Source: UBA8958 sp964571695 (GTDB taxonomy: Bacteria > Desulfobacterota > Syntrophia > Syntrophales > UBA8958). Taken from it: a stretch of DNA of 64,000 nucleotides. The notes beneath the pieces were generated by a model. That model was not told the origin of the DNA. It saw only the letters and a list, made by a program, of their open reading frames with translations, and searched no databases. Position 1 is the first letter of the stretch. Each line of letters starts with the position of its first letter. This document shows positions 1 through 8,446 of the stretch, one piece after another. The stretch spans positions 62,001 to 126,000 of the forward strand of contig CAZNDG010000002.1 of NCBI GenBank assembly GCA_964571695.1, in the 5' to 3' direction. Position numbers and translations under genes: made by a program.

Positions 1-1
1 T

Positions 2-373
2 TACAGTCGCGAGCATGTATGGGTCCGGGTCGAAGGAGACCTGGCCACCATCGGTATTACCGATTACGCCCAGGAGAAGCTTGGGGAGGTGCTGGCGGTG
101 GATTTTCCCGAGGTGGATACGGAGGTGGAACGGGATGAACCCTTCGGCGCGGTCGAATCCTCCAAGGGCGCCGTCGAACTGATTTCCCCCCTGTCCGGGA
201 ATGTGCTGAACGTCAACGAGGATCTCATCGACGATATCGGCATCGTGAACAGCGACCCTCATGATACCGGCTGGATGATCGTCGTGGAGATGCATGACCT
301 CGATGAACTGGACGATCTTCTCGACGCCCGGGGGTATCACGACTTCATTCTCCAGGAAACGGAAGGGGACTGA
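2..373 (+). CDS. gcvH: glycine cleavage system H protein, 5' end outside window
   Basis: Lipoyl carrier protein of the glycine cleavage system; it shuttles the aminomethyl group between the P and T proteins. The reading frame is open from base 2 (YSREHVWVRVEGD...), so the true start lies upstream. The order of conserved blocks matches the family: the REHxWV opening, GITDYAQEKLGEV, and the lipoylation segment VESSKGAVEL with the attachment Lys at about residue 56 of the visible part. The C-terminus is complete and slightly long, ending in an acidic tail. Five bases separate it from the lipoate ligase-type gene, so the carrier and its probable modifying enzyme form one transcription unit. Confidence 0.93.
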   Translation, partial: YSREHVWVRVEGDLATIGITDYAQEKLGEVLAVDFPEVDTEVERDEPFGAVESSKGAVELISPLSGNVLNVNEDLIDDIGIVNSDPHDTGWMIVVEMHDLDELDDLLDARGYHDFILQETEGD

Positions 374-378
374 TCCGG

Positions 379-1305
379 GTGAAGAATTGGCGGCTCCTCC
401 CGTTTGGCCGGTACCCCGCCGGGGAAAACATGGCCATCGACGAGGCCGTCTTCCGGGAAGTGGGGCGCAACGGGGGGCCGCCGACGCTCCGCTTCTACGG
501 GTGGTCCGCCCCGGCCGTTTCCATCGGATACTTTCAATCCGCCGCGGCGGAGATAGATCTGGAGGCCTGCCGGAAGGCGGGCGTGGCGTTGGTCCGCCGC
601 CCCACGGGAGGCAAGGCGGTTTACCATGACGGCGATCTGACCTACGCCGTAATCGCCCCGGAAACAAATCCCCTTTTCCCTCCCACGATTACCGGGACCT
701 ATGAGGCGATCGGCCGCTGTCTGGTCCGGGGTCTGGACCGGCTTGGTCTTGAGGCCGTGCTGGCGGCCGGGGACGGGGCGTCCCCCCGTGGCGTGCCGGG
801 GGCCGGGACTTTCGATCATGGGCATGAATCACCTGCGCGCAATATGCCGCCCGGGGGTGATGGTGAGCGGAGAGATACGACCCCGGCGGCCTGTTTTGCC
901 GTTCCCTCCCGTCATGAGCTCCTCGTCACCGGCCGGAAGATCTGCGGCAGCGCCCAGGTGCGTTCCCGGCGGGCTTTTTTGCAGCAGGGATCGTTGCTCA
1001 TGGATTTTGATCCCGACAAAACCGCCGCGGTCCTCACGGGCCGGGGGGGGACCTGGGAGGGGCAGGCCCGGATCCTCCGGGGCAGGGCGACGGCCGTTTA
1101 TGAACACCTGCCCCGCGCCGTGACGGCGGAGATGGTTATCGCCACCCTGCGGGAGGCGTTTCAGGAGCTCTGGAAGGTTTCGTTCGTCCCGGAGGCGTTG
1201 ACGCCGGCGGAGGAGATGCTGTCCGGGCGTCTGCTGGCGACCAAATACGGTCAGGAAAGCTGGAATCTAAAAGGCCGGGCGGAAACGATCATTGCGGATC
1301 GTTGA
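379..1305 (+). CDS. lipoate--protein ligase A family (biotin/lipoate A/B ligase) protein
   Basis: Probable lipoyl or octanoyl transferase acting on the H protein encoded just upstream. It starts at GTG, 5 bases after gcvH. The family signature RRPTGGKAVYHDGDLTY is at about residues 74-90, and the catalytic-Lys block GRKICGSAQVR is at about 184-194. Between these blocks lies a Gly/Pro/Arg-rich stretch (roughly residues 130-172) that is longer than usual and looks like an in-frame insertion. At 308 residues it lacks an obvious separate accessory domain, so it could be a ligase needing a partner or an octanoyltransferase of the LipM type. Substrate specificity cannot be told from sequence. Confidence 0.85.
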   Translation: MKNWRLLPFGRYPAGENMAIDEAVFREVGRNGGPPTLRFYGWSAPAVSIGYFQSAAAEIDLEACRKAGVALVRRPTGGKAVYHDGDLTYAVIAPETNPLFPPTITGTYEAIGRCLVRGLDRLGLEAVLAAGDGASPRGVPGAGTFDHGHESPARNMPPGGDGERRDTTPAACFAVPSRHELLVTGRKICGSAQVRSRRAFLQQGSLLMDFDPDKTAAVLTGRGGTWEGQARILRGRATAVYEHLPRAVTAEMVIATLREAFQELWKVSFVPEALTPAEEMLSGRLLATKYGQESWNLKGRAETIIADR

Positions 1306-1453
1306 CGGTTTGACGGATGACGGTCCCCTGGCGGGTCGGAAAACGCACTTTTCGTTTTGTGATCATCAATCAGCTCCCAAGAACCGCATGCCCATGCCAG
1401 GCACGACGAAAAGTATAACGATCCGGCTGATTGAGGATGTTTTTATATAAGCT

Positions 1454-1622
1454 GAGAGAGCTTTGCATAACTGCGGAAAAATGGTTCGCAAGCGGCGAAT
1501 CAAATGTTTTTCGCCGTTGCGTGATTGAACTTAACGCTCGGTAATGAATAAGGTTTATACGTTACCCATTCAGAGGCGAAAAAGATTTCTGAGCCGCGGC
1601 GAAGCCATTTTTCAAAGGTCTC
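1454..1622 (+). repeat. long dispersed repeat, copy 1, with imperfect terminal inverted repeats
   Basis: A stretch of about 165 bp that recurs as its reverse complement at 40193-40360. Identity is high across the whole length, for example GTTCGCAAGCGGCGAATCAA is identical. The core is bounded by GAAAAATGGTTCGC (1476) and the near reverse complement GCGAAGCCATTTTTC (ending 1613). It contains a conserved hairpin, GGCGAA-N10-TTCGCC. No ORF is shared. It fills most of the 375-bp gap before hisC and ends about 60 bp before that gene. Confidence 0.8.
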
Positions 1623-1680
1623 GCTGATTTGAGGCCTGCATGCGGGCGAATGACGGCAATCTGGAGGAGGAGAGAGAAGA

Positions 1681-2754
1681 GTGGACCTCGAAAGTCTGAT
1701 CAGGAAGGAGATCCGGGGGCAGCGGGCCTATGCCGTGGAGGAGACGTTTTGTCCCATCAAGCTCGACGCCAATGAAAATCCCTATAACCTGCCGGCGGAC
1801 CTCCGGCGGCAATTTTGTGAGCGGTTGGCAAACGTGGAATTCAACCGTTATCCCGAAGCGGGCTCCCCCTCGCTGCGCAGGCGCCTGGCGGAGCAGCTTG
1901 GCGTCGCGGCGGAGGAGATAATGGTGGGCAACGGTTCGGACGAACTTATCCAGATCCTCTGTACCGCCGTGGCCGGTCCGGCCGCCACGGTCCTCCTCCC
2001 TTTCCCGACGTTCGTCATGTACCGCATCACTGCGATCAACAGCGGCTGCCGGGTACGGGAGATCCCCCTGGACGGGGAATGCGATCTGGATCTCGCGGCC
2101 ATGCTGGCGGCAATCCGTTCCGACCGGCCGGCGCTGGCCTTCCTGAGCTATCCCAACAATCCCACCGGCAATTGCTTCAGCGAAGAAAAGATCGCGTCGA
2201 TCATCGCCGCCTTTCCCGGCATCGTCGTCGTGGACGAGGCCTATTTCCCCTTTTCCGGCCGGACCCTCCTGCCGTGGCGGGAGCAGCATCCCAACCTGGC
2301 GATCCTCAGGACCGTATCCAAGGCGGGGTTGGCCGCGTTGCGGGTGGGGTTTCTCATCGCCCGCCCGGAATTGATCCGGGAGCTTGACAAGATCAGGCTT
2401 CCCTATAATGTCAACACCTTGTCTCAGCAATTGGCCTTGGCGTGCCTGGATGCCGGGGAGGCGCTCGACCGGCATGCCCGGGAGGTCGTCGCCGGCAGGG
2501 AATTTCTGGCCGCCCGCCTCAGCGCCTTACCGGGAATCCGCCTTGTAAAATCCTCGGCAAATTTCTTATTTTTTTATTGCGCTTTCGATGCAAATCATAT
2601 ATGCAACTACCTCCTTGAACGGGGAATCCTCATCAAAGGCTTTCCCACCCTCGGCAGCCTGCGGAACTGCCTCCGGGTTACCGTCGGAACTGCCAAAGAA
2701 AACGAGGAGTTTTTGAGGGTAGTTCAGGAATTTATCGCAAAGCAAGGGGTGTGA
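1681..2754 (+). CDS. hisC: histidinol-phosphate aminotransferase
   Basis: PLP-dependent enzyme that converts imidazole acetol phosphate and glutamate to L-histidinol phosphate in histidine biosynthesis. GTG start behind a strong GGAGGAGGAG Shine-Dalgarno. Visible family blocks are KLDANENPYN near the N-terminus, NRYPEAGSPSLRRRLAE, GNGSDELI, SYPNNPTGNCFS, VVVDEAYFPF and the PLP-lysine block RTVSKAGLAALRVGF. At 357 residues the length is normal. It stands alone rather than in a his operon, and the long dispersed repeat lies just upstream. Broader aromatic aminotransferase activity is possible in this family. Confidence 0.93.
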   Translation: MDLESLIRKEIRGQRAYAVEETFCPIKLDANENPYNLPADLRRQFCERLANVEFNRYPEAGSPSLRRRLAEQLGVAAEEIMVGNGSDELIQILCTAVAGPAATVLLPFPTFVMYRITAINSGCRVREIPLDGECDLDLAAMLAAIRSDRPALAFLSYPNNPTGNCFSEEKIASIIAAFPGIVVVDEAYFPFSGRTLLPWREQHPNLAILRTVSKAGLAALRVGFLIARPELIRELDKIRLPYNVNTLSQQLALACLDAGEALDRHAREVVAGREFLAARLSALPGIRLVKSSANFLFFYCAFDANHICNYLLERGILIKGFPTLGSLRNCLRVTVGTAKENEEFLRVVQEFIAKQGV

Positions 2755-2886
2755 TTCAATATCTGCAACAACACAGGGTAGGTCACGGCACAGAAATGTT
2801 CGCAGGCGCCGTACCGCCCTTTTTTTGCGCCTGGCGACCTTGTCTCGGTCGTCGTTCCGGCGCGGTAATCAGGTAATTTAGATTCA

Positions 2887-2909
2887 GGGATGGATTCCCA
2901 GTCCATCCC
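2887..2909 (+). other. hairpin in the leader upstream of rpsU
   Basis: GGGATGGA and TCCATCCC form an 8-bp perfect stem with a 7-nt loop. It lies in the 261-bp hisC-rpsU gap, about 105 bases before the rpsU start. No T-tract follows, so it is not a standard terminator. It may be leader structure or incidental. Confidence 0.35.
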
Positions 2910-3015
2910 GAAACGGCGGGTCCAGGGGAATGTCTGGAGCCGGTTGGGCGTCTGGTATGAGGTAGATGCGATTTTAACATGTAAAGCGAAAAAGATATAG
3001 AAAGGATTGGAGATT

Positions 3016-3207
3016 TTGGAAGTAAAGGTATTCGATAACGATGTTGAGAAGGCACTGAAGATCCTCAAGAACAAGCTTTCCAAAAGCGGTTTGTTCAAGG
3101 AGTTGAAATTGCGGCGCGCTTACGAGAAACCTTCGGTGCGAAAGAAGAGAAAGGCGATCGAAGCCCGGCGGCGCTTTGCCAAGGTACAGAGAAGGAAATC
3201 TTCATAA
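3016..3207 (+). CDS. rpsU: 30S ribosomal protein S21
   Basis: Small basic protein of the 30S subunit that helps the 16S 3' end engage Shine-Dalgarno sequences. I place the start at TTG 3016, giving MEVKVFDNDVEKALKILK, which matches the usual N-terminus of the family. The AAAGGA at 3001-3006 is then 9 bases upstream. The in-frame TTG at 3007 would put that site directly against the codon and add three unusual residues. The YEKPSVRKKRK segment and Arg/Lys-rich tail are typical. 63 residues. Confidence 0.93.
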   Translation: MEVKVFDNDVEKALKILKNKLSKSGLFKELKLRRAYEKPSVRKKRKAIEARRRFAKVQRRKSS

Positions 3208-3210
3208 GCT

Positions 3211-3864
3211 TTGGAAGAAAAACAGTATCTCGTCGATGCCCTGACGATTCAGGAGTCGTGGCGAATCTTCCGCATCATGGCGGAGTTTGTCGATGCCATC
3301 GAGACCCTGTCGGGGATCAATCATGCGGTGAGCATCTTTGGCTCGGCCCGGGTCAAGGCGGGGGAGTCCTATTACGAAAAAACGGTAGTTCTGGCCCGGC
3401 TCCTGGCTAAGGAAGGCTTCAGCGTCATCACCGGGGGCGGCCCGGGGATCATGGAGGCCGCCAACAAAGGGGCCGCCGAAGGGGGCGGCAAGTCCGTGGG
3501 CATGAACATCCGCCTGCCCTTTGAACAAAAACCCAATCCCTACGCAAATATCCATATCGATTACAAGTATTTCTTCATCCGCAAGGTCATGTTCGTCAAG
3601 TACGCCCTGGCCTATATCATCCTTCCCGGCGGATTCGGCACCCTCGACGAGCTTTTTGAGGCCCTGACGCTGATCCAGACCAAGAGGATCAGAAGCTTCC
3701 CCGTGATCCTCATGGGGAGCGAATACTGGAAAGGCCTCCTCGACTGGTTGAAAAAGAGCATGCTCCGGGAAGAAATGATTCTGTCCGAAGATCTCCATTA
3801 TTTCCAGGTCATCGATGACCCGGAAGAGGTGGTCAGGCACATCAAGAGATTCGTTATCGTTTGA
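3211..3864 (+). CDS. LOG family (TIGR00730-type) Rossmann-fold protein
   Basis: Member of the lysine-decarboxylase-like LOG family, whose characterised members are cytokinin-riboside 5'-monophosphate phosphoribohydrolases that release a base from nucleoside monophosphates. Diagnostic block PGGFGTLDELFE is at about residues 138-149; the other landmarks are VSIFGSARVK, ITGGGPGIMEAANKGA and RKVMFVKYA. TTG start three bases after rpsU, so it is probably translationally or transcriptionally coupled. 217 residues. The bacterial substrate is unknown; it is not expected to be a true lysine decarboxylase. Confidence 0.88.
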   Translation: MEEKQYLVDALTIQESWRIFRIMAEFVDAIETLSGINHAVSIFGSARVKAGESYYEKTVVLARLLAKEGFSVITGGGPGIMEAANKGAAEGGGKSVGMNIRLPFEQKPNPYANIHIDYKYFFIRKVMFVKYALAYIILPGGFGTLDELFEALTLIQTKRIRSFPVILMGSEYWKGLLDWLKKSMLREEMILSEDLHYFQVIDDPEEVVRHIKRFVIV

Positions 3865-4065
3865 CAAGGAACAACCCTCCCCGCCGGCAAACGTTTTTTC
3901 TCGGAAAAGATAACGCAGGCGTAAAATGAGCGGCTGATATTATTAGCGCTTAGGTTGATGATGGTGACTGGTTAATGGTAAAGGGCGCATCGACACCTTC
4001 CCGCATCGACTGGCCAAGGATCGGCGGGCCCGGTAAGAAATCGAGCGGATCGACGGGGAGCGCTG

Positions 4066-5475
4066 ATGAATACGGACAATAAGGGTCTCCAAGCCGACGT
4101 TGACAGGATTCTCCGGGAAATTCAGGGGGGAAGGATCGCCCCGGCCTATCTCCTCTGGGGGGAGGCGTTCCTCGTCCGCGAGGCCCTGGACGGGATCGTC
4201 AACGCCCTGGTTCCCGAGGCAGATCGGGCGTTCAATCTCTTTTTCATGGCGCCGGAGCAGGTGGACGTGGACCGGCTCTGCGCGGAGCTTAGCGTCGCGT
4301 CCCTTCTCCCCGGAACCAAGGTCGTCGTGGTCCGTCAGGCGCCGTTTCTCCTTGCCGGCCGCCAATCTCCTGCGCAGATTGTCGAAAAGGTCCGGGAATG
4401 CCTGGAAGGGGAGCCCCGGCGGGCGGCCAGGGAATTCATGACCTTTCTGGGGATGGCGGGCTGGAGTCTGTCCGATCTCCATGAGGACGGCTGGCGGCGG
4501 ATCGACGCGGCGGAGTGGTCCCGCCTCCTGCCGGGCGACGGGAGCGATGACCTGGAAAAATGGCTGCCCCGCATCCTGGAGATCTGCGCCGGCCAGGAGG
4601 GCCTCTCCCCGGGACGGAAAACGGACACGGAACGTTTGGAGGAACTCCTTATGTCGGGGCTGCCGGCGGGGAACGTCTTGATCCTTACCGCCCCGAACAT
4701 CGACAAACGCAAGCGCCTGGTTAAGATTCTCACCGAGAAGGGCCGGGTGGTTCAGTTTTCCGCCGTCCGGGGCGAGGCCCGCCAACAGAGCCTGGTCATG
4801 GCGAAAACAAGAGCGTTGCTGGAGCGATATGGGAAGACCCTCATTCCGGAGGCGTGGCAGGCACTGGGCCGGAGGACGGGTTTCGACCTGTCCGCTTCCA
4901 CCCAGGCCCTGGAGAAACTGGCGGTTTTCACGGGGGAGCGGCGGGAGATCCGGCCGGAAGATGTAAAGGAGGTCATCGGCAAGACGAAGGAGGAGAGCGT
5001 CTTCGATCTGACCGCCGCCCTGGGGGAAAGGGCCGCCGCCCGGGCCCTGCGGATTCTCCGGGAACTCCTTGCCGACCAGGGCGTGCAGCCCCTAATTGTG
5101 ATGGCCATGCTGGTCCGGGAGGTCCGTTTTCTTCTCCATGCCCGGATATTCATCCATGGCGGCCGCCTGCCGTCCTGGAGGCCGGGGATGGATTACGGAC
5201 AGTTTCAGGCCGGAATTATGCCGGAGATCAAGGCATTGGCCGCCGGCCGGGAGGAAAAGGGCGAAGCCGGCGATCTGGCCGACGAAAATCCCTATGTCAT
5301 CTTCCAGGCCTGCCGGCGGGCCCGGGACTTCTCCGAAGACACATTGATCGCCTGTCTGCGGGAGCTGGCCCGACTGGATGTGCAGATGAAAACCACCGGC
5401 CGGAATCCCCATCTCCTGCTCGAAAACTTCATCCTGAATTTCTGTGCCGACAGGAACGCCGGCGTCAGAGTTTGA
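4066..5475 (+). CDS. holA: DNA polymerase III, delta subunit (long form)
   Basis: Clamp-loader delta subunit that opens the beta clamp. N-terminal AAA-like fold begins PAYLLWGEAFLVREALDGIV; after the middle domain the blocks ILTAPNIDKRKRLVKIL, FDLTAALGERAAARAL and the C-terminal collar segment follow. At 469 residues it is about 120 longer than the common 340-350. The excess sits between the KVVVVRQAPF strand and LILTAPNIDKR (residues about 100-205), rich in Trp, Asp and Arg. The 3' end overlaps the 3' end of the convergent NYN gene by 11 bp. Confidence 0.87.
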   Translation: MNTDNKGLQADVDRILREIQGGRIAPAYLLWGEAFLVREALDGIVNALVPEADRAFNLFFMAPEQVDVDRLCAELSVASLLPGTKVVVVRQAPFLLAGRQSPAQIVEKVRECLEGEPRRAAREFMTFLGMAGWSLSDLHEDGWRRIDAAEWSRLLPGDGSDDLEKWLPRILEICAGQEGLSPGRKTDTERLEELLMSGLPAGNVLILTAPNIDKRKRLVKILTEKGRVVQFSAVRGEARQQSLVMAKTRALLERYGKTLIPEAWQALGRRTGFDLSASTQALEKLAVFTGERREIRPEDVKEVIGKTKEESVFDLTAALGERAAARALRILRELLADQGVQPLIVMAMLVREVRFLLHARIFIHGGRLPSWRPGMDYGQFQAGIMPEIKALAAGREEKGEAGDLADENPYVIFQACRRARDFSEDTLIACLRELARLDVQMKTTGRNPHLLLENFILNFCADRNAGVRV

Positions 5476-6001
5476 CAAGGCGTTTTAGGTACTCCCGCTC
5501 CCGGCGGGATATTTTTCTTGCCGGCCCTTTCTTCTTCGTTCCTCTTTTACCGGCCGCCGGCTCTTCGTCCCGGCCGTCGAGGCCGCTTTCCGGCTTGTGC
5601 GCCGCAGAAGGCCCATGATCGCCGGTGACGATGGCGGCGAAAGTGGGTGATGCCACCACCGTGCCGCCGCACCGTTCCACAAAATTGCCGATGTCCCGGT
5701 CCGAGGTGACCACCACGAGCTCATCGCTCGATCTCTCCGCCAGGCGCTTGATGACTTCGTCGGCCTTCTCCCCCCGGCGGGAATAGAGGATATCTATGCC
5801 CCCGGCCCGATCCCTTTCTTCCTGCGCGGAACCACCTTCCCAGCCGTCGAAGACCACCGTCAGGCGGTGTCCTTTTCGTTCCCGGTAGGGGATGAGGAAG
5901 CGAAGCAAGGCCTGGCGGCCCTCTTCGAGGGTGAGACGCTCCGCCCGCCGGAGCTGCTCCGACTGGCGGATGAGATTGTAACCATCGATGATTATGTGCA
6001 T
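5465..6001 (-). CDS. NYN-domain (YacP-like) putative endoribonuclease
   Basis: PIN-like nuclease fold of the YacP/Rae1 group. ATG at 6001 gives MHIIIDGYNLIRQ, the conserved first strand with its acidic residue. Later acidic positions are VVFDGWEGG, GEKADEVIKRL and VVTSDRDIGNFV. The open frame continues upstream for 55 codons, but that segment has no resemblance to the family, so the ATG was chosen. 178 residues with a Lys/Arg-rich tail. Its 3' end overlaps holA by 11 bp. Family members cleave mRNA or rRNA; the actual target here is unknown. Confidence 0.85.
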   Translation of the reverse strand: MHIIIDGYNLIRQSEQLRRAERLTLEEGRQALLRFLIPYRERKGHRLTVVFDGWEGGSAQEERDRAGGIDILYSRRGEKADEVIKRLAERSSDELVVVTSDRDIGNFVERCGGTVVASPTFAAIVTGDHGPSAAHKPESGLDGRDEEPAAGKRGTKKKGPARKISRREREYLKRLVKL

Positions 6002-6290
6002 GAGAGCTTGCTTTTCTATTGTCTTGACCGATCGAGTTATGCTAAAATTCCCGCCTATGCACGATGTCAACTTCCTTGTGAGCAAGTGCGTGCGTTTCCA
6101 GGCCTCGAAGGGACCGACGAGGGTCCGGATGGCTTGGCAGCCTAATCCTTTGTTATTACTATTCACCGTTTCTAATCAAGTCCTAAAATGGCCGGCAGCC
6201 TTTATCTTTGGGGGGAACAAAAAGAAAAGATAAAAGTAACCGGATAGTTGCATTTTTATGTACAACCTAAAAAAAAGAGGAGGGAATTTT

Positions 6291-7937
6291 ATGGCAGAAA
6301 AAGTTTATGCACCCGGAGAACCTTACAAGTATCAACTGTTGATCAAGCACATCCTCGAAATGCCACTGTCTTTTGCCCCGAACCAGGAAATCGTTTACCG
6401 GGACAAGGTGCGTCTTACCTACCGGACCCTCAACGAACGGATTCATCGCCTGGCCAACGGCCTGGAAAAGATCGGCGTTGGGCCCGGAGACAGGGTATGC
6501 ATCTTCGATTACGACAGCCACCGCTATCTGGAGTGTTTCTTTGCCGTACCCATGATGGGCGCCATCATGCATACCCAGAACTGGCGGCTTTCTCCCGAGC
6601 AGATCCTCTATACGATGAATCATGCGGAAGACAAGATCGTCCTGATCCATCAGGATTTTGTGCCCCTCCTCGATGCGATCTGGGACAAGCTTACGACGGT
6701 CAAAAAGGTCATCCTGATTACCGACGACGGGAACAAACCGACATCGAAAGTGCCTTTCGATATGGAGTACGAGGAAATGCTGGCGGCGTCGCCGTCGGCG
6801 TATGATTTCCCCGACCTGGACGAGAACACCCAGGCTACGATCTTCTACACCACCGGCACCACCGGCCTGCCCAAAGGGGTTTATTTCTCCCACCGCCAGT
6901 TGGTCCTCCACGCCCAGGCACTTCTCTTGGCCACCGGTTCGTATGCCTCCATTGGCCGCTGCCAATCCAATGACGTCTATATGCCCATCACCCCTATGTT
7001 CCACGTCCATGCCTGGGGCTTTCCCTGGGCGGCCACCATGCTGGGGGTAAAGCAGGTCTATCCGGGACGTTACGAACCGGCTATGCTCCTGAAACTCATC
7101 CTTACGGAGCGGGTCACCTTCTCTCACTGCGTCCCGACAATCATTCAGATGCTGGTATCCAGCCCGGCGGCGAAGCAATACGACCTTTCCTTCTGGAAGG
7201 TTATCATCGGCGGCGCCCGCCTCACCAAGGCTCTGGCCCAGGAGGCCATGAAACTGGGCATTCAGATCTTTGCCGCCTACGGGATGTCGGAGACCTGCCC
7301 ATTGCTTACGGCGGCCAATCTCAAACCCTGGATGCTGAAGAATTCCATGGAAGAGAACGCCGACACCCTGGTCAAGACCGGTCTCCCGGCGCCCCTGGTA
7401 TATGTGCGCCTCAAGGATCCCCTGGGGAAGGATGTGCCTCATGACGGCGTGGCCACTGGGGAAGTATGTGTGCGGTCCCCCTGGCTGACCGAGAGCTATT
7501 ACAAGGATCCGGAACGGTCCAAGGAGCTCTGGACGGATGGCTGGCTCCATACCGGTGATGTGGGCTTGATCGATGCCGAGGGCTACCTCCAGGTCACGGA
7601 TCGCATCAAGGACGTCATCAAGACCGGCGGCGAATGGATCTCCTCCCTGGAGCTGGAAAACATCATGTCCAACCACGAGGCGGTCATGGAGGCGGCGGCC
7701 ATCGGTCTCCCCGATGCCAAATGGGGAGAGCGGCCCTTCCTGGTGGTGGTTTTGAAACCGGATTACGCCGGCAAAGTCACGGGTGAAGAACTGCGCCAGT
7801 TCGTCCTGAAGGCCTCTGAGGCGGGAAAGATCCCCAAATACGGCGTTCCCGATCGGGTGGAGATCGCGGCGGCCATCCCCAAAACCAGCGTCGGCAAGAT
7901 CAACAAAGTGGAACTGCGCAAAACATATATCATTTGA
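6291..7937 (+). CDS. AMP-forming acyl-CoA synthetase (medium/long-chain fatty acid CoA ligase type)
   Basis: Activates a carboxylic acid to its CoA thioester with ATP. ATG at 6291 preceded by AGGAGGGAATTTT; an in-frame ATG at 6258 lacks a site. ANL-superfamily motifs in order: IFYTTGTTGLPKGVYFSHRQ (P-loop, about residue 190), AAYGMSETCP (A5), WLHTGDVG (A7), DRIKDVIKTGGEW (A8) and PKTSVGKINKVELR with the catalytic A10 Lys. 548 residues. Located alone, followed by a strong hairpin. In a syntroph it plausibly primes fatty acids for beta-oxidation, but chain length cannot be read from sequence. Confidence 0.9.
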   Translation: MAEKVYAPGEPYKYQLLIKHILEMPLSFAPNQEIVYRDKVRLTYRTLNERIHRLANGLEKIGVGPGDRVCIFDYDSHRYLECFFAVPMMGAIMHTQNWRLSPEQILYTMNHAEDKIVLIHQDFVPLLDAIWDKLTTVKKVILITDDGNKPTSKVPFDMEYEEMLAASPSAYDFPDLDENTQATIFYTTGTTGLPKGVYFSHRQLVLHAQALLLATGSYASIGRCQSNDVYMPITPMFHVHAWGFPWAATMLGVKQVYPGRYEPAMLLKLILTERVTFSHCVPTIIQMLVSSPAAKQYDLSFWKVIIGGARLTKALAQEAMKLGIQIFAAYGMSETCPLLTAANLKPWMLKNSMEENADTLVKTGLPAPLVYVRLKDPLGKDVPHDGVATGEVCVRSPWLTESYYKDPERSKELWTDGWLHTGDVGLIDAEGYLQVTDRIKDVIKTGGEWISSLELENIMSNHEAVMEAAAIGLPDAKWGERPFLVVVLKPDYAGKVTGEELRQFVLKASEAGKIPKYGVPDRVEIAAAIPKTSVGKINKVELRKTYII

Positions 7938-7981
7938 GAAACGGGAAACTACCGGGCTTCGAAAAGATTTGTGAAACGTAA

Positions 7982-8017
7982 AGAGCGGGGAGCGGCCCGG
8001 GCGCCGCTCCCCGCTCT
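7982..8017 (+). terminator. hairpin terminator after the acyl-CoA ligase gene
   Basis: AGAGCGGGGAGCGGC and GCCGCTCCCCGCTCT form a perfect 15-bp GC-rich stem around a 6-nt loop, 44 bp after the ligase stop codon. No T-tract follows, so termination may be Rho-assisted or the hairpin may protect the 3' end. Confidence 0.7.
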
Positions 8018-8030
8018 CAACTGAAAATCC

Positions 8031-8150
8031 GTTCCTGTATGGTTGAATCTCTCGGGGTTAGATACCCCGAAGCTTGCCGCGAGGTAGTTCATTTCATTAG
8101 CTAATAATTTTCCTTCCCTTCAAGGGGAGGATCGATGTCGGGATGGGCCC
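8031..8150. repeat. dispersed palindromic repeats (CCCCGAAGC type and CTTCAAGGGGAGGAT type)
   Basis: Three motifs recur elsewhere in the window. GTTCCTGTATGGTTGA (from 8032) resembles GTTCCTATATGGTTGA at 47283. TCGGGGTTAGATACCCCGAA (from about 8051) resembles TCGGGGTATATTCCCCGAAG near 37317. CTTCCCTTCAAGGGGAGGAT (from about 8114) resembles 9559-9580 and 47319-47340. Each is self-complementary. The remaining bases to 8446 hold no ORF or RNA that I recognise. Confidence 0.6.
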
Positions 8151-8446
8151 GGCATTTTATGAACATTAAGCTTCGCTTTCATCGCGCCTTGCCCACGGAT
8201 CTTTTTACTTCATCGTCTAAATGATGACTTTTTTCGGGTTCATAAAAAAATTTGCGGGATATCTCCGCGGTGAATATGCTTGACCGCGGGGCGGAAGGGA
8301 TGTAAGTGAACACCGGCAAAAAGTAACCGTCTGACAGACTCATCTTGGCGGTTGGTTCAAAATTGAGTCAGGTGAGGCAGTAAGGCAGGAGTCAGTCGGC
8401 GGGGAGGGGCGCCGATCCTTATGAATACAATATCAGGAGTAGGGAT

